Assembly (NCBI GenBank): GCA_030830415.1
Contig: JAURNB010000237.1
Location: 1-7,025, forward strand
Direction of reading: 5' to 3'
Source: Acidimicrobiales bacterium
Lineage (GTDB): Bacteria > Actinomycetota > Acidimicrobiia > Acidimicrobiales > Ilumatobacteraceae
DNA: 7,025 nucleotides
The notes under the pieces were generated by a model that did not search any database, had not been told where the DNA came from, and saw only the letters and a list, made by a program, of their open reading frames with translations. Positions within the stretch are counted from its first letter, which is position 1. Each line of letters opens with the position of its first letter. This document shows positions 1 to 6,181 of the stretch, one piece after another. A program made the translations under genes and the position numbers.

Positions 1-212
1 ATGAAAAAACCTGGTGCTAGGGCAAAGGTGGCAAACCACAATGCAACGATGGGCTTGAAATTTTCCTGGCCCAGTGCTTGTTGGCCAACTTTGAAAAATG
101 CGTAACTTGCTACGCCGGCAACTAGAAGACCAATACCAACAGGAACTGTGCCTTCAGGAAGAGGAATTTTCTCGTCGAGAGTTCGCTTCTCGCTAGCACC
201 GTTGTTATTCAC
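1..212 (-). CDS. N-terminal part of a polytopic membrane protein, possible polysaccharide flippase (partial)
   Basis: This frame is open from a GTG at 212 to the left window edge, so only about 70 N-terminal residues are present and the C-terminus is missing. No other in-frame start exists, because a stop (TAG) lies a few codons upstream. The visible protein has a polar N-terminus of about 20 residues (NNNGASEKRTLDEKIPLPEG). A hydrophobic span follows at about residues 21-41, then a short loop (GQQALGQENFK), then a second span starting near 54 (PIVALWFATFALAPGFF). The spacing and the motif ALWFATFALAPGFF resemble, from memory, actinobacterial proteins annotated as polysaccharide biosynthesis or flippase (Wzx/MATE-like). 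That assignment is an inference from a fragment. The gene starts 21 bp after the stop of the small gene upstream on the same strand, so the two probably share a transcript. An AAGGTG lies only 1 nt before the GTG, too close for a normal ribosome site. A different multi-span transporter is equally possible. Confidence 0.6.
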   Translation of the reverse strand, partial: MNNNGASEKRTLDEKIPLPEGTVPVGIGLLVAGVASYAFFKVGQQALGQENFKPIVALWFATFALAPGFF

Positions 213-233
213 GCACCTTGCAGGCTAGTGCTG

Positions 234-548
234 TTAGCTGTTGCGCAGTGGTGAGCGTTCGCTCAATTTGTTACAAAGAAGCGTTGCAATGCTTTTTGCA
301 TGATCAGCAACTTCTGCAATATGTGTCGCGAGCTCGGGATTTTCTGTTTGCAACGTGGTCATCGCTTCACGGCGGCGCACTTGGAGCTGTTGAAAGGCGA
401 GCACTCCTGTGCCCACGGTGACATACAGAGCCTCTTTGCCGTATTCAGTCACTTTTTCTGCAATCTGAGGGACATCAATTTCTGACAAGTCGACCTCAAT
501 GACAGGTACTTTCCAGGCAGGAAGGCGAAAGTCGCTCGGAATGTTCAC
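234..548 (-). CDS. Small conserved-looking hypothetical protein, about 104 aa (117 aa if started at 587)
   Basis: I cannot assign a function. The reading frame ends with TAA at 234-236. Two GTG starts are plausible: 587 (117 aa) and 548 (104 aa). I prefer 548 because the protein then begins with a compact, conserved-looking segment (VNIPSDFRLPAWKVPVIEVD). In addition, a TACCCT box sits exactly 6 nt before that GTG, which fits a leaderless start. Neither start has a good Shine-Dalgarno site. Numbered from the longer form, the order is: a Pro-rich start (14-40) with IDVPQIAEK; a moderately hydrophobic stretch at about 53-69 (ALYVTVGTGVLAFQQLQ), too weak for a sure membrane span; a basic patch VRRRE; and an apparently helical acidic/alanine-rich region to the C-terminus. 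This looks like a small amphipathic, possibly membrane-associated helical protein. It precedes the possible flippase gene by 21 bp on the same strand, so a role linked to it is conceivable but unproven. Confidence 0.6.
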   Translation of the reverse strand: MNIPSDFRLPAWKVPVIEVDLSEIDVPQIAEKVTEYGKEALYVTVGTGVLAFQQLQVRRREAMTTLQTENPELATHIAEVADHAKSIATLLCNKLSERSPLRNS

Positions 549-680
549 AAGGTGAGGGTATCTGGCGCTGCTAACTTTTGCAAGCACTTTGGCCAGTGGA
601 GGAGCCTTTTCGGGACTCCCTACTAGCCTTACTCCATCACGGATTTCACCTCTTACCAGTGGCCGAACGACGGCAACGCG
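549..680. promoter_or_regulatory. Divergent intergenic region between the small gene and the glycosyltransferase gene
   Basis: This stretch (93 bp if the small gene starts at 587) separates two divergently oriented starts, so promoters for both directions should lie here. On the minus strand a TACCCT hexamer (555-560) ends 6 nt before the GTG at 548, the geometry expected of a -10 box of a leaderless transcript. On the plus strand I see only weak TAnnnT candidates (for example TAGCCT at 624-629) and no matching -35. No ribosome site is visible before the GTG at 681. No strong palindrome or operator was found. Confidence 0.3.
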
Positions 681-3600
681 GTGCCACCCGTGGTGGCATC
701 GATGGTGGTGTTCTGCGACCCAGTGGGGTCAGGAGGGCTGGTGGGTGCCGACTTCGCCGAGGTGGTTGCCGGCTTGGTGAGTCAAGACTACGAGTCGCTC
801 CAATACCTCTTTTTCCTGGTGGGGCCCGACGACGAGGTGCGACAAGCCTACGAAAACCACATTGCCCAGCACTTACCGCTCGCTGCCGTGCGCAAAGTGG
901 AAGGTAACCCTGGTTATGGGCCAACCCAAAATGCCGCAGCCCGTTTGGTCGATGGCGACAACGGACTCTTTCTCTTTTTGCACGACGATGTGTGTCTAGC
1001 CAGTAATGCGGTGAGTGAACTCGTCACCGAACTATCGCGGTCCAATGCGGCGGTGGTGGGTCCAAAGCTCGTGCAGTGGGACGACTCATCGCTTTTGCAG
1101 CATGTGGGAATGGGCGTCGACCGTTGCGGCGAAATTGACCCCATTGTGCTCCCGGGAGAAAAAGACCAGCAGCAGCACGACGCAGTAGCCGACGTATTTT
1201 GTTTGCCAAGTGCCTGCTTGCTGGTTCGGTCTGACCTGTTTCGCACCTTGGGTGGTTTTCATCCTGGCATCACTTTTGGTGGTGAAGAGATGGACCTGTG
1301 TTGGCGCGTGCATCTCACCGGCGGTCGCGTTGTTGTAGTGCCAAGTGCAGTAGCACGGCACCGCGAGAACTTCACTGCGCGTCAGCCGTCTATTGAACTC
1401 ACCACTATGAGTGAAACGAATCGGGTGGCAACAGTTTTGTCATGCACTTCTGGGGCGCGACTCTTGCCTGTCTTTATTCAAATGCTCGGGCTGTCGCTAT
1501 TAGAACTTCCCGTAGCCATTGCGACCGGAAAATGGAAACAAGGAGTTGCGGCACTTCGTGCAACATGTGGTGGTCTGTTGCAGTTGGGTTCTATTGCACA
1601 GCGACGCCGTATTGTGCAGCAAACACGTCTGGTGAACGATGCTGAAGTGCGTTATTTGCACGTGCGCGGCAGCGCTCGTGCCACAAACTTTTTGCGCTTG
1701 CGTCGTGCCGAAAATGAAGCGCGTCGACGCGAGTCATTTGTGGTTGCTAAAGAACGAGAGCGCCGTCAGCGTTTTTCCGTTGTTGTAGGGTGCTTGCTTG
1801 CCGCAATAGTGATGGTGGGAAGTCGTCAACTCTTTTTCCGTGGAGTGGCAAATATCGGTCAGTTTGTGCCCTTTACCGAGTCGTGGCGCTCTTTGGCAGC
1901 GGCGTATCGATTGGGTTGGTGGCCAGCAGGTTTTGGTTCGTTGTCGCCCGCTCCAACGGGAACCGCACTGGTTGCCGTTGCCTCGTTTTTCTCTTTAGGA
2001 AATCCGGCGCTCCTGCGAACGCTTGCCATTGTGGGGCTGTTGCTTGTTGCTGCAATAGGGATGTGGCATGCAAGTGCGGCTGTGTCTTCAAGTCGTGCCC
2101 GCATTGCTGGAGTCGTTACATATCTCGCTTTGCCAATCGGGTATGAATGCATTGCAACGGGCCGTTGGGGTGCGCTTGCATGTTTCGCTGCGCTGCCCTG
2201 GGTTATTGCAGCATTCAACACTGCGCGTCATGTAGACACTGCACGGGCGAGCGATATTGCGCGTCAGGGTGTGCGACTCGGTCTAGTCATTGGCGTTGTT
2301 GCGGCGTTTGAGTCGTCGTTCGTGCCTTTGTGTGTTGTGCTCTTTGGTCTGTGGTGGCTGAGCGGCATCATTTCGGGTGGAAAAAATGCAGTTCGCGGTG
2401 CAGCAAGCATCTTTGGTGTGGGTATTTGCAGTGCATTGTTGCTGCAACTCATGTGGCTGAGTAACTACGTCAATAGCAATTGGTGGCAAACAATTGTCGG
2501 TTTTGACTCGGGTGTAGGAATGCAAAAGGGTCTCAAAGAACTCGCAAGTTTCGATTTTGGGCGCTTTCATCTTGCAACATTTGCACTGCTGTACTTCTTT
2601 GTACTTGTGGTGAGTCTTGGCACTGCGCGCGGAGAGCGCTTCGTGCTTGCGCTACGAGGCGCAGCATTTGCTGTTGTGTTTTTAGGTTTTGCAGTAGTGG
2701 GCGATACTCGTGCGGTTAATGCTGCAATGCCCGACCCGGCTGTGCTTCTTACTGTGGTGGCCTTGGGCCTTGCGCTCGGAGCCATCTCCGCGGTGGAAGC
2801 CTTCGATGTAGATGTAAAGGGCCGTAAATTTGGCTGGCAACAACCCGCAAGTGTGCTGGCACTGTGCGCAATAGCGGTGGGGGCGTTCCCGCTGGCAGTG
2901 AATGCTGCAAATGGTCGCTGGAACCAGCCATCTTCTTCGCTGTCAAGTTTGTTATCGCAACTTCAGAAAAACCCCACCGAGGGCGACTATCGCATTTTGT
3001 ATTTAGGAAACCCACAACTGTTGCCTGCAGCTCCACGCACGGTTCCCTTTGGCACAAAAAGTGGTGTGCAACTCGGATACGCCATTACCGATGACGGTGC
3101 CGCAACTTTGTACAACCAGTGGGCTGCAAAAAGAACCTCTGCAGTTGTTTCATTAGAAAACACTTTGCAAGACCTGGGCGAAGGTAACACACCACGCATT
3201 GGACGTTTGCTTGCACCGCTCGGAGTGCGCTACATCGTGGTGCCACTCATTGACGGGTCACGAAGTACTCGTGCACAACCATTGCCGTTGCCACAGGGCC
3301 TGATGAGCGCACTTGAAGTTCAGCTCGATTTTCGTCGTCAATACTTTGCTAGCGATTTAGTTATTTACGAAAACATTGCGTGGGCGCCGACACTTGCGCA
3401 ACTTACTGAAGCCGGCATTGTGGCAAGTAAGAACGCAGGCAATGAAGCACTTGTTTTGTCTGACTTGCGCGGTGCAACGCCCGCAAAAACTGGTTTCATT
3501 CCTGGTCGCGCAACCCAGAAACTCAATGTCGGTGGTGGCACTGTCAGTGCAGCTATTCCTTCTTCATCGCGTTGGCGTTTAGAGATCAAGAATCAAGAAG

Positions 3601-3848
3601 TGCTCTCGCGTCCAGCATTTGGCGCAATTCAGGCCTTCGATATTCCTGCCGATGTGCCTGCAAATACAGTTGCAACGCTTGCCTTCTCGCGACCGTTGTC
3701 GCATGTGCTGCTCGTCATTGCTCAGTTTGCAATGTGGGTGTTCGCCGTGTTTTTCGCTCTTGGTATTCGTTTCAGGCGCCGGCGCCTCAGTGAAGTTTCT
3801 TTGAGTTCAGATGCCCGCGATATTTCTTTTGGTGGTGGTGGGCAATGA
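681..3848 (+). CDS. GT2 family glycosyltransferase fused to a polytopic membrane and extracytoplasmic domain (1055 aa)
   Basis: This probably transfers a sugar from a nucleotide- or lipid-linked donor during synthesis of a cell-envelope glycan; donor and acceptor are unknown. Residues 1-230 form a cytoplasmic GT-A fold of family 2. They show a beta-strand start (VVASMVVFCDP), the NPGYGPTQNAA segment (76-86), the metal/nucleotide motif HDD at 101-103 after LFLFL, a VGPKLVQWDD segment (126-135), and EEMDLCWR at 202-209, where GT2 enzymes normally carry ED. Hydrophobic spans follow at about 260-281, 364-382, 422-438, 445-466, 473-490, 496-513, 531-565 (one or two), 573-593, 629-646, 657-673, 686-706 and 723-741. 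Residues 742-1005 are a soluble domain, which the last span (1006-1028) and the basic tail RFRRRR place outside the membrane. The multi-span half is GT-C-like in layout, but no second active site can be read. GTG 681 is the only usable start after the in-frame stop at 624. The 3' end overlaps the DUF5719 gene by 4 bp, implying coupled translation. Confidence 0.9.
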   Translation: MPPVVASMVVFCDPVGSGGLVGADFAEVVAGLVSQDYESLQYLFFLVGPDDEVRQAYENHIAQHLPLAAVRKVEGNPGYGPTQNAAARLVDGDNGLFLFLHDDVCLASNAVSELVTELSRSNAAVVGPKLVQWDDSSLLQHVGMGVDRCGEIDPIVLPGEKDQQQHDAVADVFCLPSACLLVRSDLFRTLGGFHPGITFGGEEMDLCWRVHLTGGRVVVVPSAVARHRENFTARQPSIELTTMSETNRVATVLSCTSGARLLPVFIQMLGLSLLELPVAIATGKWKQGVAALRATCGGLLQLGSIAQRRRIVQQTRLVNDAEVRYLHVRGSARATNFLRLRRAENEARRRESFVVAKERERRQRFSVVVGCLLAAIVMVGSRQLFFRGVANIGQFVPFTESWRSLAAAYRLGWWPAGFGSLSPAPTGTALVAVASFFSLGNPALLRTLAIVGLLLVAAIGMWHASAAVSSSRARIAGVVTYLALPIGYECIATGRWGALACFAALPWVIAAFNTARHVDTARASDIARQGVRLGLVIGVVAAFESSFVPLCVVLFGLWWLSGIISGGKNAVRGAASIFGVGICSALLLQLMWLSNYVNSNWWQTIVGFDSGVGMQKGLKELASFDFGRFHLATFALLYFFVLVVSLGTARGERFVLALRGAAFAVVFLGFAVVGDTRAVNAAMPDPAVLLTVVALGLALGAISAVEAFDVDVKGRKFGWQQPASVLALCAIAVGAFPLAVNAANGRWNQPSSSLSSLLSQLQKNPTEGDYRILYLGNPQLLPAAPRTVPFGTKSGVQLGYAITDDGAATLYNQWAAKRTSAVVSLENTLQDLGEGNTPRIGRLLAPLGVRYIVVPLIDGSRSTRAQPLPLPQGLMSALEVQLDFRRQYFASDLVIYENIAWAPTLAQLTEAGIVASKNAGNEALVLSDLRGATPAKTGFIPGRATQKLNVGGGTVSAAIPSSSRWRLEIKNQEVLSRPAFGAIQAFDIPADVPANTVATLAFSRPLSHVLLVIAQFAMWVFAVFFALGIRFRRRRLSEVSLSSDARDISFGGGGQ
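3829..3844 (+). promoter_or_regulatory. G-rich ribosome binding region for the DUF5719 gene inside the glycosyltransferase 3' end
   Basis: A GGTGGTGGTGGG run lies directly before the ATG at 3845. The ATG overlaps the upstream TGA as ATGA. The run also encodes the Gly-rich C-terminus (SFGGGGQ) of the upstream protein, so it serves as coding sequence and possibly as a weak Shine-Dalgarno site. Overlap plus G-rich leader suggests termination-reinitiation coupling. The match to a canonical GGAGG is imperfect. Confidence 0.35.
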
Positions 3849-5296
3849 AGACCTGGCGTCGAGTGGTGTCGTTGGCTGTGGTTGCCGGTTGTGCGGCCGG
3901 AGTTTTGCTACTGTCTGAGTCACGCAAAACTGTGGTAAACGAAGAAGTAATTGATGCTCCTGCCAACGTGCAAAAAGCTTTTCCACATGTTGCAGCTATT
4001 GCGGCTATTAGTAGTTCTTGGTATTGCCCTGGTGTGCCATTAGGTGGCGATGCCTACGCGGGTAACGACTACGGCGGCACCATCACTATTTCCAACCCCA
4101 CCGATACCGAAGTGCAAGGCGTGGTGACGCGCTATGCAACAGAGAACGAACCTGAACTTGTTGACATTGTTATTCCACCACGCGGCTCATTCATATACGA
4201 CTTTGCCCAAGGTGCCCGCGGTGCGTATGTCAGTGCATTGGTAGAACTTGCTGGCGGCAAAGGCACATCGGTTGAACAGCGAGCCATTTATCCGGCCGGC
4301 GATTCAACCCAGCCGTGTGTGAGCCAGCCCTCAACACAGTGGTATTTCGCCGATGGTTTTACTGCAAGCGACAGTAAAGAAGACCTTCTTTTAACTAATC
4401 CATTGCCCGATGCAACGGTCATCAATGTGCGCTTTGTAACAAAAGATGGGGAGCGTCAACCTTCTGCATTGCAGGGTTATGTTCTTCCACCGCACTCATT
4501 GCGAGTGCTCGACATTGCAAGTCAAGGCGCTCGTGGTGAAGACCTTGTGGGTGTAGAACTGCGTGCTGTGAGTGGCACTTTTGTAGCCGCACGAGCCCAA
4601 CATTATTTAGGAACTGGGCGCTTGGGTTATTCGCTCAAACTGGGGGTTCCAGAAGTTGCCACCGACTGGTGGCTGACAACGGGCGACTACCGCGGGAAGC
4701 CCAATGAGCAAATTATTGTGTTTAACCCAACGCAAGACGAAGCAAAAGTTGTTGCACTGTTTTCTGGTGAAGGTGGGGTAGGTGTTGCACCGCTCAACTT
4801 GACTGTTCCTGCACACCGAGTGGTGTCGCTCGCGATGTCGAATATCGCTGGTTTAACTGAGAATCGATTTGCGGTGTCTTTTTCTGTTCTTGAAGGCACG
4901 GGCATAGTGGTGGAACATGTTTCCACTCGTCAGTTGGAAAAGTCGATGGCAACCACTGTTGACCTTGGTGTGCCCTTTGTGATGGCTGCAAAGCAGTGGG
5001 CCATTCCGTCGCCCATTACGCCCGGAACAACCGATGCTCTTGCCCTCACCAATGTGACTGCATTGCAAGCCAGTGCCCGCATTGAAGGTGTGGGGCCAGC
5101 AGGTGCGTTACCTATTGCTGGCTTAGACGCAATCGTTGTTGAACCAGGGGCAACGCGCTACGTCGCTCTGCCTGAGGGCGTGGTGCTAGGGCAGCTGCAA
5201 GTTGTTTCTACGCAAGATCTCATTGTGGTGCGTTCTCTTCCCCGCACGTTTGGTGTGAAGGGAAGAGATCTTGTTGCAGCGTTGCCTGTGAAATAA
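3845..5296 (+). CDS. DUF5719 family membrane-anchored, exported beta-repeat protein (483 aa)
   Basis: The molecular function is unknown. I recognise the sequence as DUF5719-type, a family found in actinobacteria next to GT2 glycosyltransferases of the kind encoded just upstream. The N-terminus has a basic n-region (MKTWRR) and a hydrophobic core at about 7-24, so it is exported and probably anchored. VAGC at 13-16 resembles a lipobox, but hydrophobicity continues past the Cys, so I favour an uncleaved anchor or ordinary signal peptide. The rest consists of four repeats of about 107-110 residues beginning at W59, W166, W275 and W385. Each has an aromatic-led strand, an Asn-Pro (84, 185, 294; Asn-Val at 403) and a closing strand before a basic residue (VEQR, VAAR, VVEH, VVRS). 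This suggests tandem Ig-like beta-sandwiches. C61 and C158 could form a disulfide. The ATG overlaps the upstream stop, which supports a shared complex or pathway. The stop lies 5 bp from the convergent DUF4239 stop. Confidence 0.8.
   Translation: MKTWRRVVSLAVVAGCAAGVLLLSESRKTVVNEEVIDAPANVQKAFPHVAAIAAISSSWYCPGVPLGGDAYAGNDYGGTITISNPTDTEVQGVVTRYATENEPELVDIVIPPRGSFIYDFAQGARGAYVSALVELAGGKGTSVEQRAIYPAGDSTQPCVSQPSTQWYFADGFTASDSKEDLLLTNPLPDATVINVRFVTKDGERQPSALQGYVLPPHSLRVLDIASQGARGEDLVGVELRAVSGTFVAARAQHYLGTGRLGYSLKLGVPEVATDWWLTTGDYRGKPNEQIIVFNPTQDEAKVVALFSGEGGVGVAPLNLTVPAHRVVSLAMSNIAGLTENRFAVSFSVLEGTGIVVEHVSTRQLEKSMATTVDLGVPFVMAAKQWAIPSPITPGTTDALALTNVTALQASARIEGVGPAGALPIAGLDAIVVEPGATRYVALPEGVVLGQLQVVSTQDLIVVRSLPRTFGVKGRDLVAALPVK
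4019..5293 (+). repeat. Four tandem protein-level repeat units in the DUF5719 protein
   Basis: The units start at W59 (4019), W166 (4340), W275 (4667) and W385 (4997), giving spacings of 107, 109 and 110 residues. Shared landmarks are an opening aromatic strand (SWYCPG, QWYFADG, DWWLTTG, QWAIPSP), an NP or NV 18-25 residues later, a proline/hydrophobic strand (IPPRGSF, LPPHSLR, VPAHRVV, VEPGATR), and a closing strand ending at VEQR, VAAR, VVEH or VVRS. The repetition is visible in protein only, not in DNA, so the duplications are old. Unit 4 is the most diverged. Confidence 0.65.
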
Positions 5297-5301
5297 CTGA
5301 A

Positions 5302-6099
5302 CTACTCCGGCTGTTGCATTTCTAGCGCTTGTTCTACACGTTTAATCTGCTCGTCTTCTGCTTTTCGGGTGTAGTCATCTGAAGCAATGTAGAACACGAG
5401 TGACATGACGAGGCCCACTGAAATTGCAACCCCAAGTGATTGCACCCACTTAATCCAACGTCGGCTTGGCGCGGGCAGCAATGCCATGGTGAGTACGGTG
5501 AGTAGCGCCAGAACAACACATACCAATGTGGTCATGGCATCTAGAGATCCAGAAGCACTGCTCACGCGGTTTTCGCGGTCGTCGACGAGTTGCTTCACCT
5601 CTTCCAAGAGAACCTGAGCTTCAGCTTTTTTGTTGTCGTCGCTCTCAAGGTCTTTTTCCAAAACATTGAATTCTTCGAGGAGTTTTTCAAATGCTTCTTC
5701 GGCACGTGGATCTCCGCCCGCAGGAGCAGTGGTATCAATTTCGTACTTGCGCACATTTTCAAGGTATTCAACGGTGAGGCCCTTCATGACGGGGGCAAGT
5801 TTCGGGTCGAAAGCCCGTGTTTCTACGATGATTGATTCCAAAGTAGTGGTTTCGTCGAAAAGAATATTTTGCGCAGAAACCTGGTCGCTCCATACGTTCA
5901 CAATGATGAAGGCCAACAGCAGAGTAAAAGCAGTACCAATAAAACCAAATACAGCAACAAGACCTTCGGTGTCGTCGCCTTCAGCCTGAATACGTGCATT
6001 AAAGATTGCCTTCACAATAGGAATAACAATCAGTACTGGAATACCGATGCTGATGAGCACGATGAGCCATAGTGGAAAGGCGAGGAATCCTTCAAGCAT
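5302..6099 (-). CDS. DUF4239 (bestrophin-like) membrane protein, 265 aa
   Basis: Biochemical function is not established; DUF4239 proteins are related by fold prediction to bestrophin-like channels. The layout matches the family: spans at about residues 9-33 and 45-68, a charged central domain (about 70-185), and spans at about 189-209 and 219-239, with a short polar tail (ASDDYTRKAEDEQ...). The segment after span 2 (WSDQVSAQNILFDETTTLESI) corresponds to the family's typical 'E(A)xxL' region that follows the second helix. The central part is strongly acidic and helical (RAEEAFEKLLEEF, EAQVLLEEVKQLVDDRENR) and may form a coiled coil. The ATG at 6099 is supported by AGAAAGAG 7 nt upstream. The gene diverges from the thioredoxin gene and converges on the DUF5719 gene with a 5-bp gap. 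No hairpin terminator is visible in that gap. It is probably a single-gene unit. Confidence 0.75.
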   Translation of the reverse strand: MLEGFLAFPLWLIVLISIGIPVLIVIPIVKAIFNARIQAEGDDTEGLVAVFGFIGTAFTLLLAFIIVNVWSDQVSAQNILFDETTTLESIIVETRAFDPKLAPVMKGLTVEYLENVRKYEIDTTAPAGGDPRAEEAFEKLLEEFNVLEKDLESDDNKKAEAQVLLEEVKQLVDDRENRVSSASGSLDAMTTLVCVVLALLTVLTMALLPAPSRRWIKWVQSLGVAISVGLVMSLVFYIASDDYTRKAEDEQIKRVEQALEMQQPE

Positions 6100-6106
6100 G
6101 AGATAA

Positions 6107-6114
6107 CTCTTTCT
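6107..6114 (-). promoter_or_regulatory. Ribosome binding site of the DUF4239 gene
   Basis: Read on the minus strand this is AGAAAGAG, a partial match to the 16S-complementary AGAAAGGAGG. It is followed by a 7-nt spacer (TTATCTC) and the ATG at 6099. Spacing and position support this start codon. Confidence 0.5.
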
Positions 6115-6170
6115 CTAAAAGTAGGTAGCGCGACCCTACATTAATTCGTGGCCCTAAATGGAAAATGCAT

Positions 6171-6177
6171 AAGGTGG
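6171..6177 (+). promoter_or_regulatory. Possible ribosome binding site of the thioredoxin-like gene
   Basis: AAGGTGG lies 4 nt before the GTG at 6182. It supports this start, since no other initiator precedes the hydrophobic anchor. The spacer is short and the same bases overlap a TAAGGT -10-like box, so a leaderless mRNA is the alternative reading. Confidence 0.35.
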
Positions 6178-6181
6178 GGGC

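Larger units (their letters stand above)
6100..6181. promoter_or_regulatory. Divergent intergenic region between the DUF4239 and thioredoxin genes
   Basis: These 82 bp must carry the promoters for both divergent genes. On the plus strand TAAGGT (6170-6175) ends exactly 6 nt before the GTG at 6182. It could be a leaderless -10 box, or its AAGGTGG could be a Shine-Dalgarno site with a short spacer. On the minus strand TAGGGT or TAATGT near 6131-6143 are weak -10 candidates. A 19-bp sequence at 6121-6139 has 5-bp inverted arms (GTAGG/CCTAC) and could be an operator, but such short arms may be chance. Confidence 0.3.

Noticed and set aside
598..619. GGAG...CTCC inverted repeat in the divergent region upstream of the glycosyltransferase gene
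   Set aside because: Only 4-bp arms with a long loop; expected by chance, and no T-run or operator-like symmetry.
578..924. Overlapping open frames of about 92-109 aa on both strands around the start of the glycosyltransferase gene
   Set aside because: They are Arg/Pro/Gly-rich out-of-frame translations with no recognisable motif, and they cover the clear GT2 N-terminal coding sequence.
1859..2221. 120-aa minus-strand open frame inside the glycosyltransferase gene
   Set aside because: It is antisense to a well-supported membrane domain, has low-complexity Ala/Pro/Thr composition, and has no ribosome site or domain.
3884..3895. Lipobox-like VAGC at residues 13-16 of the DUF5719 protein
   Set aside because: The hydrophobic core before the Cys is short and continues past it to about residue 24, which is atypical for a lipoprotein signal, so it is not called as one.
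5290..5310. Search for a bidirectional terminator between the convergent DUF5719 and DUF4239 stops
   Set aside because: The gap is 5 bp and no stable stem with a U-run was found in the flanking sequence.
5630..5989. 119-aa plus-strand open frame antisense to the DUF4239 gene
   Set aside because: Ser/Thr/Lys-rich shadow translation; the minus strand encodes a protein with family-typical spans and a supported start.
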